NCBI GenBank assembly: GCA_017871115.1
Contig: JAFCIZ010000005.1
Coordinates: 3,341,501 to 3,405,500, forward strand
Source: Cunninghamella blakesleeana
Lineage: Eukaryota > Mucoromycota > Mucoromycetes > Mucorales > Cunninghamellaceae
Direction of reading: 5' to 3'
DNA length: 64,000 nucleotides
In this document: positions 24,326-35,755 of the stretch, in pieces
Layout of the letters: every line of letters starts with the position of its first letter
Position numbering within the stretch: the first letter of the stretch is position 1
Program-made: the position numbers and the translations under genes
The notes under the pieces: model-generated
Told to the model about the DNA's origin: nothing
Databases searched by the model: none
Seen by the model: the letters and a program-made list of their open reading frames with translations, nothing else

Positions 24326-24844
24326 TTAGGCTTGATTCCTTCCAGAGAGGGCTATATCTATACTACTTAATCCGATTTGATTTGATAAATGTAAGTCCAT
24401 TACTACTAATTTAATACAATTACCTAAAGAGTTTGCAACCTGATGAGCTTTTGGGTCATCATCTTGTTCAAGTACATTTTCAATAATAAAGCGAGTATTT
24501 TCCACCAGCGAAGTTATATCTTGGAAACATAATGTATCAGGTATATAAATATCATTGTTATAATTACTATTAGCGATCAAAGTATCAAAGTGATTGGCAG
24601 TAGCAATGGTATTTCGTATTTTTGGATTGATTTTTTCTAATAATTCATAATCATAGCTTAATATAGTAGCCAAATTGGTTAGTGCTAATTTATAATTGAT
24701 GATATCTGATATTATTTTTGATCTAGATGATCCCATAATAGTATCCTTTTTGATAGAGTGCTCCATCAATGGTGATCCTTTAATCACTCTTAAAAATAAT
24801 GTTAATCCTATTAGAAGAAACATCAATATATATGAAGACTTCAT
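24326..24844 (-). CDS. Secreted helical protein with two Cys, 172 aa
   Basis: The gene has a single exon. The signal peptide is MKSSYILMFLLIGLTLFL, probably cleaved near VIKGSP. The mature part of about 148 residues is predicted mostly helical by its Leu/Ile/Asn pattern. It has two Cys (DTLCFQD and LGNCIKL) about 45 residues apart that could pair. It has no dibasic repeat structure and no Leu-Gly runs, so it is probably not a member of the 30-43 kb family. No family is recognised. Confidence 0.65.
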   Translation of the reverse strand: MKSSYILMFLLIGLTLFLRVIKGSPLMEHSIKKDTIMGSSRSKIISDIINYKLALTNLATILSYDYELLEKINPKIRNTIATANHFDTLIANSNYNNDIYIPDTLCFQDITSLVENTRFIIENVLEQDDDPKAHQVANSLGNCIKLVVMDLHLSNQIGLSSIDIALSGRNQA

Positions 24845-26138
24845 CCTTGCTATATAGATAAATAATTAATAAGTAAACAAATGAAAAAAAGAAATTAGAA
24901 AAAATTTATATTTTATATTTCTGTAGTTATAGAGTTTTACAAAAAAAAAAAATAGTCATCATCTCCTTAATAGCATTTTTACTGTCTCTCTCTCAACTCC
25001 TTTTATACAAAAAAAAAAAAAAAAGTAAAGCAGTATCATTAAAACGAGTATTTCAATCCATTTACTGTACAAAACAAACGATTTATTTTTTATGAAAAGA
25101 GGATAGAAAAAGTCATTTGAAGGATTAAGATTTCTTCTCCTTTTTTATTTTTTATCTTTTTACCCCACATTAAAAAGAATTTGAAAAATTGAAAATATCA
25201 TATCATACTTTAATTAAATTCATTATGCTACTACCCATACAATGATAAGTGCCTTTATTAAATTAATAAATGATTTTTTTTGTATAAATAAATTATTTTA
25301 TCCTGATAAATTTTTAAATGCTCGACTTTTTTTTTTTCTTGATTTAAAGCGTTAAGCTTAAAAAAATAACAAAAATTAAAGTTTATTTGATCCGATAAAG
25401 CTCACCTTCGACTTTCAATCATATGAAACACGGGTTTCTTTTTTTTTTCTCATTATTTACTTTCTAGTCTATATAGTTTATATGGTCTATATATATATAT
25501 ATTACTTTTAAATAATAACTATATAAAGAGAGAAAACTTTAACATTTTATAAAAATTCATTTTACTAGACTGTCTATTTAATTCCCCTCACCCCTTAATC
25601 TTAAAAAAAGGTAAATTTTTATTATTATTACTATGTATGTATGTATTTATTTTTATAATTTTATATATGTATATATGCTTTTACTGGTAGTCCAACTAAT
25701 ATATAAAAAAACAGCACTTTACTATGAATATACTTTGATAAAAATATATATGTATTTCAAAAAAAAGTTTTTTTTTCTAAAGTTTGTAAATAGTTGAATT
25801 AGAAATTAATTATACTTTAATTCACCAGTATAAGCAAAATACAAATCAACAGCGAACAGTGCATAGACAAAAGATGAAATTCAAAAGCTTAGATAACATG
25901 CGACAAAGGGTTAAAATTAATAATAAATAAGACAATGTAATGAATATAATAGACTATGGGAATAATCCAATAGAAATATATTATAATTTTTCTTAAATAT
26001 CATGCAATATGAATCATTTATTCTTGCATGTACCTTTTTTCTCTCTCTCTCTCACTCATGAATCAATATATGGATAATCAAAGAAAAAATAATAGACTGA
26101 AATTGGAAAAATTAAGGTGTTTATTAACATGAATACTG

Positions 26139-26170
<32 letters not shown>

Positions 26171-26317
26171 AACTAATAAACTAAGCTAGAAAATAAAATA
26201 AAATAAGCTAAAACAAAATAACTAAAAATCATTGAAAAAGGGAAACAAAATAAAAGCTATTAAAAAAATTGAACTAAAAAAAAAAAAAGGTATATAAATG
26301 ACTGAAAAATTAAATAC
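24845..26317. other. AT-rich spacer, no gene seen
   Basis: It contains A/T tracts, a CT repeat near 26040-26053 and an AAT microsatellite near 26146-26170. The upstream side of the 24844 gene lies at the left end. No coding segment is seen. Confidence 0.6.
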
Positions 26318-28007
26318 TTATGGTTTTAATTTTTTTAAAAATTCTTCATTAGCCTTTTCAATCATTTCTAAATAAGGAGTAGCAGCTTCCATACCATCTT
26401 GTTCCTTTAAATCCTTGATAGCTTTAGAAATATGGTCCAAGGCCATTAAAACCTTAGCAACGTTATCAGCCAATTTATTTAAATTCTCTTTATTATCTTC
26501 TTTTTGTTGTGAATGCTCTTGTTGTTCAATGTTAGGTAAATTCTTTGTGGTTAATTGGTCCATCGTTTTTACCAAATCATTGAAAAGGGCATTATTCTTA
26601 CCAATATCTGCTTTTTTTAATTCTTCAATAAATGGTTTGACTTGTTTAATATATTCTTCAATATCATTAGGTTGGATACCACCATTTTCATTATTTTGGT
26701 ATTGTTTTAATTCAGCTTCAGTTTTTTTATTGTCCATACTTTGATGATCTTCTGCATGAGAGGTACTAGCAGTATTATCAGATCCAGCAGTAATATCATT
26801 TGATTTAGTTGAATCATGGTGATAAGGATTGGTGGAAGTGCTTTGTACTAAAGTTGGTTGTTCTTGTTGTTTTTGTGAAGGTGATGATGCATGCATGGTT
26901 TGTAAAGAGGAAAGCATCATGCGAAGAGATAGTAAGAGAACTTTAGTATTTGGATCACTATCGGCGGCTAAGGTATTCAATTGATTTAATTCTTTAGAAA
27001 GCTGTTGAAGACGATGGCTACCGTTGGTACTACTTTTTTTTAATTGCTGGTGCAAGTTCTTCATTTTTGATACATATCGTCCGTTAATAGGTGTAGTGCC
27101 ATCTACTGGAGCTTGGGTATTGCTTTCACTACCTGGAACTTGATCATTACCAGTAGCAGGTGGTTCAGCGGGAGCAGCAGGATCTTTAGCTGGTGGTTCG
27201 GCAGGAGCAGCAGGATCTTTGGCAGGTGGTTCAGCGGGAGCAGCAGGATCTTTAGCTGGTGGTTCAGCAGGAGCGGCAGGATCTTTGGCTGGTGGTTCAG
27301 CAGGAGCAGCAGGATCTTTGGCAGGTGGTTCAGCAGGAGCAGCAGGATCTTTGGCTGGTGGTTCAGCAGGAGCAGCAGGATCTTTGGCAGGTGGTTCAGC
27401 AGGAGCAGCAGGATCTTTGGCAGGTGGTTCAGCGGGAGCAGCAGGATCTTTAGCTGGTGGTTCAGCAGGAGCAGCAGGGTCTTTGGCTGGTGGTTCAGCA
27501 GGTGTGGCTGGTGGTTTTTTATCCTGTTTTGGAGGAGTCTTTTTATTACCTAAAAGAAAAATACGTAAATATATTTAATATAAATAAAGTGACAATAAAT
27601 AACATCTTTTCCTTTATAGTATTATTATTACCAGCAGGGGGTTGTTTTGAAGAACCAAGACCAAGAGCGCCTAAAAGATCACTTACAAGTTCGCCTACTT
27701 CACCAACAATATCCGTAAGGATGCTTTTACCTTGCTCATTCAATATAAGTTTATTATTATCCAACTTGTCCAACTTATTATGATCATCATCATTCACAAA
27801 CATGGAAGAAGGTTGCTGGTGATCACGTTTTTCAAATGATTCTTTGGGTTGCATGAAATGAGTGGTTTCAAATTGGTTTGTTTGTTGATACAAAGTTCTG
27901 ATTTCATGATCGATAACATCTTTTGGAATACTAGTAGGTAAAGATTCTACTTGATGGTATATAATGACGCTGATCACGTAGAAATGCAAATAAGAGGATA
28001 TCTTCAT
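26318..28007 (-). CDS. Secreted Pro/Ala-repeat protein, 2 exons, 535 aa
   Basis: Exon 1 is 28007-27632 and exon 2 is 27549-26318, joined in phase across an 82-nt intron. A signal peptide (MKISSYLHFYVISVIIYH) is followed by a KR site (FEKRDH) and a Leu/Gly/Val amphipathic stretch (ILTDIVGEVGELVSDLLGAL) like those of the downstream cluster. The spliced second exon opens with a Pro/Lys segment, then ten copies of an 11-residue unit (AAPAEPPAKDP), a linker, and about 250 residues of Gln/Asn/Lys-rich, coiled-coil-like helix. The proline repeats suggest an extended stalk, as in cell-wall or adhesion proteins. No GPI signal is clear. The opposite strand is open through the repeats but lacks a start context. 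The function is unknown. Confidence 0.72.
27159..27488 (-). repeat. Ten 33-bp coding tandem repeats
   Basis: Ten 33-bp units encode the Pro/Ala/Glu/Lys 11-mer. Units differ by synonymous changes at a few fixed sites. A partial eleventh unit adjoins the high-coordinate end. Confidence 0.88.
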
Positions 28008-29807
28008 ATTACAGTGGTATTACAGTTACAAAGAAAAAATAACTAAAAGAAAGGAAATACAAAAGGGTACAAAAGAATAAAATATTAATAAAAGATGAAA
28101 ATAAAAAGAAAAGAAACAACGAAAAACGAAGGTTATATATACTCTTTTTTTTTTATAAGCATATTTTAAAATGATAAAAAAAATATCAATATTGTAAGTT
28201 ATACGTAAAAAGAGAGAAATCATATAAATTTTAGTTTTTACCATATTATATTGAAATTGTTACCGTTTTTATTTCTAATAAATTAAAATTTTAACCATAT
28301 CCTTTTTATTTTTCTGCATAAACACTACCGATTCTGTATTTTTTTTTTATTGCCCCTCTTTTTTATATATATATAGATTACTTATATAATCACTATTAGT
28401 TTAAACCAATTCAACTTGGTCCTTCTTTAAAATAGAAATAGATAAATAAATACAATAAAATAATAAAATAATAAATTATAATTATAATTGTATATATATA
28501 TATATATATATATTCCCATCTATATAAATATAACTCAGTAAAAATACTTTTATGACATCAGTTGCAGAATTAACTATATTAGAAATAGAAATTGATCAGT
28601 TAAACTGTAAACTACATTTTATTATCGGTATTGTTTATTATTAATATTAAATACTAAAATAGATGCTGTACGAGCTCGATTTTTTTTCTTTTTCTTTTTT
28701 TTCTTTTACTATCATTTAAACAAAATATTGTATTTTTATTTTACAATAGAAATGAAAAATAATCATAAAATATAAAAAAAAGTAAACATAATATTTTATG
28801 TTAATGATTAAATATACAGGCTAAAATCATTAATGGGTTTTTTTTAAATAATATCAACGTACTGGTTTCGTTACAATGATGAAATTACTTTTTTTCTTTT
28901 CCAAAAAAAAAAAAAAAAAATAATGATAAAAAAAGGATATCATGGTTTGATTCAAAAGAAAGGCTGTCCTTATTTTATTTTATATTCATTTTTTATTTAG
29001 TCATTTCATTTTTGTTTTAAACAAAAGGTTATTTGTGTTAGGCAATGCGTCCATCATCACCATCATCATATATATATATATAATGTGCTTATCTCATCAA
29101 ATATAATTATCATTAAAGATATTAATAAAGTAGGCGGAAAGAGAAAATAGCGAAAGGAGAGGGAAGGCTTTGGTTCACGCAGGAGGAAAAAAAATTGAAG
29201 TTTAACCTAGATATCCTTTTCTACTTTGTTTTCCCTGTTTTTCTTGAGAAAAAATAAAAAAAAAATAAAGTTGGTGCATAAAAATAAAAAAAATAGGAGA
29301 AAAACGATCTACACCAATCAGATTGAATATCAGCTATAGTTTCTTGGAGAAAAAAAAAAAAGAGTCCGTCTTAATTGAAATGAAGTTATTAATCACTTTT
29401 AAGATATATAAAATAATAATATTATATATTATAATATATTATATATGTTTATAATATATTGAAAAAAGTATAATGATTAAAAATGCTATTAACGATATTA
29501 AACAAATTTTAATATATATTATTTATTATATCGGTGTCAATTATTGTAAATAATCACGCAAGGTAAAATATTACTGAACTATTCATTTAAATTGAATTTT
29601 TTTAAAATAATAATTTTGAATAGTATTATTTATTATTATTAAAAATAAAAAAAGATATAATTATATAAAGATATTCTAACAAAGTATTAATAAAAAATTA
29701 AGTCAAACATGATATAAGTATATATTTTAAAACGATATTTAATAGTTATTTTATCATTTTTGAACAAATTCAATCGGATTATATAGAACTCTTCACACTA
29801 AGCATAA
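28008..29807. other. AT-rich spacer, no gene seen
   Basis: It holds TA repeats near 28493-28512 and 29066-29079 and several A runs. An ATATTCTAACA motif near 29673-29683, downstream of the 29808 gene, recurs after other members of the family. No coding sequence is seen. Confidence 0.55.
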
Positions 29808-30539
29808 TTAAACAATTCCACCAATCCCACCCGTACTAGAACCAACATCACCAACCAAATTTTGAAGCAAACATGAAGCAAGCTTAGTCACAGTTTTTAA
29901 AACGTTACAAAGTATACTATCATTGTTATCTATTCCAACATCCAGTAAAAGATTTTTAATAAGAGCAAGAACATTACTAATAAGTTCACCTTCATGGCTA
30001 TCATCCTTGGTACATGAGCCTTCGTTTTTTACCAATTTATTATCTTTATTAACAAAGTCAAAACTAATTCCTCTAGAACATAATAATTTTTGAAGAGCGC
30101 CTATTAAATCACTGGTATCATCTTCTCTAGAATCTTTATCGCCTTCATCATCGTCACCGTCACCAAAGATTTCTTTTAATACTTGAGTATCGTCGTCTAC
30201 AACATTACTTTTACCAGAAGCATTGCTACCACTACCACCAATAATACCGCTATTACTTGTACCATCACCAATACCAAGTAAACCAAGAAGACTTTGAATA
30301 AGATTATCTTCGCTTAAATTTATAAGTTCACCACCGGTTAAACCAATGCCCTTTTTAGTAAGAAGATCAAGTACTTCTTGTAAAAGTGAATCTACTAAAC
30401 CATCACGTTTCATTGAAGTAACTTGATAATTTATAGAGGTTACGTCAGCATTTTGGATAATATCAATGGGTCTAGCAGTGATTTGTTGAAAGAAATAAAT
30501 AGCAGTAGTAGCGCCAAAAGTGAAAAGACTTAGTCTCAT
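29808..30539 (-). CDS. Leu/Gly-rich secreted cluster protein 1, 243 aa
   Basis: The gene has a single exon. The start is set at the internal Met at 30539 (MRLSLFTFGATTAIYFFQQ), which matches the N-termini of the neighbouring paralogues; an in-frame Met 27 nt upstream would spoil the signal peptide. After a KR site (MKRDGL) comes a Leu-rich amphipathic segment, an acidic Asp/Glu stretch (DGDDDEGDKDSRED), a second Leu segment ending LQKLLCSRG, and a C-terminal segment with VLKTVTKLASCLLQNLV. Four Cys are visible. Unlike the other members, it ends GGIGGIV without the basic tail. The function is unknown. Confidence 0.72.
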   Translation of the reverse strand: MRLSLFTFGATTAIYFFQQITARPIDIIQNADVTSINYQVTSMKRDGLVDSLLQEVLDLLTKKGIGLTGGELINLSEDNLIQSLLGLLGIGDGTSNSGIIGGSGSNASGKSNVVDDDTQVLKEIFGDGDDDEGDKDSREDDTSDLIGALQKLLCSRGISFDFVNKDNKLVKNEGSCTKDDSHEGELISNVLALIKNLLLDVGIDNNDSILCNVLKTVTKLASCLLQNLVGDVGSSTGGIGGIV

Positions 30540-31739
30540 GATTGATATATAATTAGAATTACACAAAAAAAAGAAGTAAAAAAATTAAACATCATTATAG
30601 GGTTTATATATTTTACTTGGATCTTCATTTTTGGTAGGATTAAAACTTTAAGAAGTCTTTTTTTTTTTTCTCTTTTTCTCCTTTTTAATCTCTCCTTGTA
30701 CCTTTTTTTCTGTGTATTTCCCTCATTTCGCCTCTTTTTTTTTTTTTTTTTTATACCTTAATATGTATATTATATAGAAATTTATTTTATTCACTCCTTA
30801 TATATTTATGTTTTCTTATCGTACATAAAAAAATAAGAAAAAGGAAAAAGAAAAAAAAGAAAGAGATGGAAAGATGGAAAATATAATTAAATAAGTTAGT
30901 ATAATATTAATGTTAAACTATCGATTTTAAAATGTATTTTTTTTTAATTATGAAAAATAAAACAATCATAACTTATATATTCATATAAACTAAATAATTA
31001 TAATAGGTAATAAAAAATAGTTCATGTTATTCATTTTTGTAAATTTTATTAGATGCTTCATTATTTTTACAATCCATGCAAACGAATTTAAAATAAAAAT
31101 CGAAAGCTATTGTATATGGAAATAAATAGAGACTGAATAGTATTGGATTTGACCTTTAGTAGTATTTGATTAAATTTTGAATTTTCTTTGGAAAAATAAA
31201 AGTATTTAAATTGGCAAAATTTAGTACTTGTTAAATTCAAGCATTTATTTTCTTTTCAGTGATAGAATGGTTGTAAAAAGCAAAGAAATAAATATTATAT
31301 CAAATATAGATGATTTTTATATGAATTATCATTTAATATGTATGAACTTGTTAAAAATATTGGAATATAATTTTATAATGTATAAATATGATAATTGTAG
31401 AATAATTATATGTTATATTTTAATTTCATAAAGCTAAAGGCAAATATTAACAAACTTTTTTATGTTTTGGATTCTTTTTATTACAATTGTTATATATATA
31501 TATATATATATGTATATATAAAGACATTAGCTTTATACCCAATTGCTTTCGTATATAAATTGTTAATTTTTCTTATATAATCAAAATAATTATAAGTATA
31601 ATAGTTTATTAATATCGATAAAAAATAATAATTAAAAGAGTAATAAAAAAATGGAATCTAACATTTAAATAAAAAAAGATATCAAGATATTCAAACAAAA
31701 AGTAATTTTTTTTTTGATTTTTTATATGTATTTTGATTT
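30540..31739. other. Spacer between paralogues
   Basis: The part near 30600-30780 is pyrimidine-rich on the + strand and includes a TATA-like patch at 30604-30610. A TA repeat lies near 31491-31512. A 67-codon + strand frame (31228-31431) is AT-driven and not called. Confidence 0.5.
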
Positions 31740-32531
31740 TTATTGAAGGGCACGTCTTGCAAGGATAGCAGCTTTGATAGCTTCACGACGGATAATTTCA
31801 CGTTTAGTACCACCTAATCCACCAACAACGTTTCCAAGTATGCAGCCTACAATCTTTGTAACAGTTTGAAGAAGACCACCAACAAGACCATTTTCTTTAT
31901 CAAGGATTCCACCAGCAATGCCACCTTCACCGCCACCTAAGAGACCTTTCAAGATATTAAGTACTTTAGAGATGAGAGCATTGTCATGACCAGTACCTAC
32001 TTTCTTACATTCACGATCACCATTACCATCACTGTCGTTATGGTCTTCACGTTTGGTAAGATCATCATCATCTTGTAACTCCTTACCCTCTGAACATAAT
32101 AATTGATCAAGGGCAATCTTCAAATCAAGAAGATTTTGATCATCATTATCACTACCAAGAACAGAGCCAAGAAGGCGTTGAACTTCTTGAATAAGTTTAT
32201 CTAAATTTAAGTTTAAGAGATCACCATCAGTTAAACCAACAAGTTTTAAAACTTCATGTAGCAATTTTCCTAATCCATCATCGCCTAGTACTTCATTATC
32301 TCCACCTAACACACCATTGTCTTCACCTAACACACCGCCATCACCACCGCCTAAAATACCACCATCACGTTTAGTAAAATCAGAAAAAGTATGAGCATCT
32401 ACAGCTTCAGCTCCACTTAAACCTCGTTTAACAACAACACCATTGTTATCATGGTGAATTTGATTAGCTGTGGCTTGTTGAAGGAAACATAAAGCAGCGG
32501 CAGCACCGATTGTGAAAAGACTTAATTTCAT
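31740..32531 (-). CDS. Leu/Gly-rich secreted cluster protein 2, 263 aa
   Basis: The gene has a single exon. The signal peptide is MKLSLFTIGAAAALCFLQQ. KR sites lie near residues 35, 54, 160 and 244 (VVKRGL, FTKRDG, LTKRED, GTKREI). The chain alternates Gly/Asp repeats (GGDGGVLGEDNGVLGGDN) with Leu-rich amphipathic segments, an LLCSEG motif, an acidic stretch, and GLVGGLLQTVTKIVGCILG. It ends in a basic tail, REIIRREAIKAAILARR. The kexin-type spacing suggests cleavage into four or five peptides. The LLCxxG and LLQTVTK motifs are shared with the adjacent genes at 29808 and 33651. The function is unknown. Confidence 0.76.
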   Translation of the reverse strand: MKLSLFTIGAAAALCFLQQATANQIHHDNNGVVVKRGLSGAEAVDAHTFSDFTKRDGGILGGGDGGVLGEDNGVLGGDNEVLGDDGLGKLLHEVLKLVGLTDGDLLNLNLDKLIQEVQRLLGSVLGSDNDDQNLLDLKIALDQLLCSEGKELQDDDDLTKREDHNDSDGNGDRECKKVGTGHDNALISKVLNILKGLLGGGEGGIAGGILDKENGLVGGLLQTVTKIVGCILGNVVGGLGGTKREIIRREAIKAAILARRALQ

Positions 32532-33650
32532 GATTGAATATATAGTTGTTTATTTATTGATAATAATTAAAAAGAAGAAGAAATGAAAAAGAAACAAAAA
32601 AGGTTCATCGTTTATAAATCTTTTTTTCTTCCTTTTTTTTTTTGACAGTATTAACTATTAAACTTTACGCTACGCCTAATAATCCTTTATTTCCCTCTCT
32701 CTATTTTTCTATATAGTTTTCCCTCTTTTTTTTTTTTTTTTTTTTTTTACTGTTCCTATAAAATTCGTCTCCTTGATTATCTTATAGTTAATCCAATTTT
32801 TTTTTTTAAAAAAAAACCTCCCTATTTAAAGTAAGAGTAATAAATCATAAAACTAAAAAATTAAAGAAGACTGTTTATTATACTATACTATATTTTTTTA
32901 AAAATGAATATGGTTAAAATGAATTCTATAGTTAATATAAGAGTTTATTAATATCATTATTTTTATTCGATACTGAATCTAGGTTTTTGTATATATATAA
33001 CAATTTTTTGCAATAAAAGTATATAGCTTTATTTTTTAATTCTTGTAATTTTTTTTTTTTTTTTTTACAACAAAATTCTATAAAGATTTGTTTTTCCTTT
33101 GGCTCCTTTCATATTTTAGTGTCGATCTCATTCTCCTATTTTTTTTTTTTTTTTTTTTTTTCGAATACACGCATTTTTTTTATCAGTTTTCTTTTATTAC
33201 TATTGAAAATAATAGTAATACAAACACGAATTATAAATTTAAACTTTTATTTTTATTTTTTTATAAAGTAAGCAAGTATATAAATATGAAAATGATTAGT
33301 GAATACGTTTATTATAAATATTGATAAAGAGTGAGATTAGTTTTTACGAGGATGTACTTATTAAGTCCGCTTCAATGCAGTCTGGGTAACTAAAGAAAGG
33401 AGAAATGAAGAAATGGGAGAAAATGATTTGCTATAGCGTAGGAGTTTTTTTTAGGGACAAAAAAATTTTTTTTTATAAAAAGTAGCTCGGAAGCTACTCT
33501 TAAAAGATATAGTAAATATAATGATATTTTTGAATGTAATAATAGTAGTTTCATTTTATTAGAGGATAATATAACATAAAAAAAATATACTTGTTCATGT
33601 AATAGTAATATATAAATATATGGTTTAAAAAATAAAGTTTCCCCCTTTTT
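32532..33650. other. Spacer with TATA box and T runs
   Basis: It contains the TTTATAAA box at 32611, T runs near 32727-32748, a T11A9 palindrome (32797-32816) and a T run near 33140-33161. The 78-codon + strand frame at 33088 is low-complexity Phe/Leu and not called. Confidence 0.55.
32611..32618 (-). promoter_or_regulatory. TATA box of cluster protein 2 gene
   Basis: TTTATAAA lies 80 nt upstream of the start at 32531 on the coding strand. Confidence 0.45.
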
Positions 33651-34520
33651 TTAGGAGAGCTTGGACTTTTCAATTAAATTTTGAATAAGAGCACGGCGTA
33701 ATTGGCTGCGCTTTGCAGGGCTTGTATTGCTATTAGTTACAGGTAATTTAGAAATAGAAGGAGGAGGAAGAGAAGGACCAAGGACAGAAGTGACTACTTT
33801 TGTAATAGTTTGCAATACATTAGGGACAAGACCTTTTGTTCCTTGGCCATTTGTTAAAAGGTTTTTCACTAGACCAAGAACTTGTCCAAGTAGGTCAAAG
33901 TTAGGATTATTAGAAGCAATAGCGCATTTACCATTCACGGTACCACTACTGCTACCGCTGCCTTCATCATCATTTTCATTTTCATTATCATTATCATTGC
34001 TTGATGTTTCCCGTTTTGTTATATCATCATCATCATCATCATCTTCGCCATCCATATCTAATTTACCAGATAAATTTTCATCATGTCCCTTATTACATAA
34101 AACTTGATCTACTGCACCTATTAAAGTTCGAAGTAGGCTAATCAAGGAAGTATCACCAAGTACTTCATGATCGGTATTAAGTTTAGTCATATGGCCAGTT
34201 AATTCATCAATTAAAGTATTTAAATTCAACACCTCATTAGGGTTGATGCCTAATCCGATTTGTTCGAGAAGATCTGTTACTGTTTTTAATAAACCTTGAA
34301 CAACATGAAGGCTGCCGTCCTTATTATTCATAATGGTAGTATTAACAGGATCCTTTACCACTTCATTGGATTGTCTTTTCACATTTTTGCTTTTGAATGT
34401 AGAATCTAAAGTAGACGGTGAATAGATCAAACCATCAGATGAAGGTTGAGTTTCATACGCATTTATTTTATGTAATAAACATAAAATGAACGAACCAAGA
34501 ATAAAAAAGTGAATTTTCAT
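33651..34520 (-). CDS. Leu/Gly-rich secreted cluster protein 3, 289 aa
   Basis: The gene has a single exon. The signal peptide is MKIHFFILGSFILCLLHK, cleaved near KINAYE. KR sites lie near residues 48 (NVKRQS), 170 (ITKRET) and 270 (PAKRSQ). The middle part carries Leu-rich segments (VVQGLLKTVTDLLEQIGLG), a VLCNKG motif, a seven-Asp run and an Asn/Asp/Glu-rich stretch. The C-terminal part repeats the family pattern (NVLQTITKVVTSVLG) and ends in a basic tail, SQLRRALIQNLIEKSKLS. It is closest in layout to the 31740 gene. The function is unknown. Confidence 0.75.
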   Translation of the reverse strand: MKIHFFILGSFILCLLHKINAYETQPSSDGLIYSPSTLDSTFKSKNVKRQSNEVVKDPVNTTIMNNKDGSLHVVQGLLKTVTDLLEQIGLGINPNEVLNLNTLIDELTGHMTKLNTDHEVLGDTSLISLLRTLIGAVDQVLCNKGHDENLSGKLDMDGEDDDDDDDITKRETSSNDNDNENENDDEGSGSSSGTVNGKCAIASNNPNFDLLGQVLGLVKNLLTNGQGTKGLVPNVLQTITKVVTSVLGPSLPPPSISKLPVTNSNTSPAKRSQLRRALIQNLIEKSKLS

Positions 34521-35755
34521 AATGATAGATTATAGAGCTGGAAGAAGAGAAATGAAAAAATAAAAAAGAAAAAGAGAAAGATATAAAAATATAACGATAA
34601 ATTTATTGTTATTCATTAATAAAAGAGTTGTCAAATTGATAAACATGAAACTCTAAAATGAGTTAGGTTTTTTATAATATATTATATTACTCCTTTGATC
34701 TCCCTTTTTTGCTTTAGTAGTAGTAGTGGTAGTAGTAGTGGTAGTAGTTTATTGATTATTTCATTTTATATTTATACTATTATTATTATTATCATCAAGT
34801 ATATTAAAAATAATATAAATACGTGCATATATTCTATTAATTTTATATTATTTATTATTTTATTTTATTTAAAATAAATTAATTGATTTTACAATCACTA
34901 AAATAAATATAATAATATGTGGAGAAAAAAAAAATTAAAAAGAGCTTAAAAATCAAAAAGCAAGATCAATAAACAAATTTAGTAAAACAGTTTATTTTTC
35001 ATCATTATTAAGGCAAGTCAATGATAACCTCATATATAATCTCCTTATTAAATAAACGTTTTGCTAATTTTTTTCTTTCTTTCCATAAAAAGAAAAAAAA
35101 TGATGAGAGATTATCGTCACATTTGACGAAAATATTATAAAATCATATATTTATCTAATAAATCTTTAAAAAAAACATGATAATTATAATAGTAGGAAAA
35201 AAAAAATATCTTGACTAGAAAAATGAAATTTGGTTGTATATTGTAATAGTGAGAGTGAATAAATTGGTTAATATATTATACCTCCTTAAAAAAATTTTAT
35301 ACATTGTATTTGATACCGGTGCAAGTAAAAAAAATATATGGAAAATAGTAATAAATAAATACATAAGATATAGATAATAAAATCGGAGATTACAATGAAA
35401 AATAAAAAAGGAATAGGTTATATAAATTGCATAAATGAATTTAACCAAAATAGTAGAGTTTTCTTTTTATTTTTTTCTTTCATTGTTATTTTAATAAGGT
35501 TTAGTTTAAAACAAAAATAATCAATCATATATTTTTTATTATAATAAGAAAATAAAACGTATTCTAACAATTAAAAGAGAAAATAATGGCTAATAAAAAA
35601 ACATAAAATAATAATTATAAAAGTATACTCATCACATAATATTATAAAGTAATATAAAAAATAAAATAAAATAAAAACTGCTTAGCCATATTAAATAATA
35701 AATTAAAAAAAAAAATGAAGATATTTTTCATATTAAGATTTTTCTTTCTTTTTTT
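34521..35755. other. Spacer between paralogues
   Basis: It holds a TAG/TGG trinucleotide patch near 34716-34748, AT-rich DNA, and an ATTCTAACA motif near 35562-35570 downstream of the 35756 gene. No gene is accepted. Confidence 0.5.

Noticed and set aside
27113..27783. Several + strand open frames with Ser/Trp, Ala/Gly or Gln repeats
   Set aside because: They are shadows of the 33-bp Pro/Ala repeats on the - strand in other frames. The - strand reading has a signal peptide and a phase-preserving intron.
33088..33324. 78-codon Phe/Leu-rich frame
   Set aside because: It derives mainly from T runs; there is no start context, splice partner or conserved segment.
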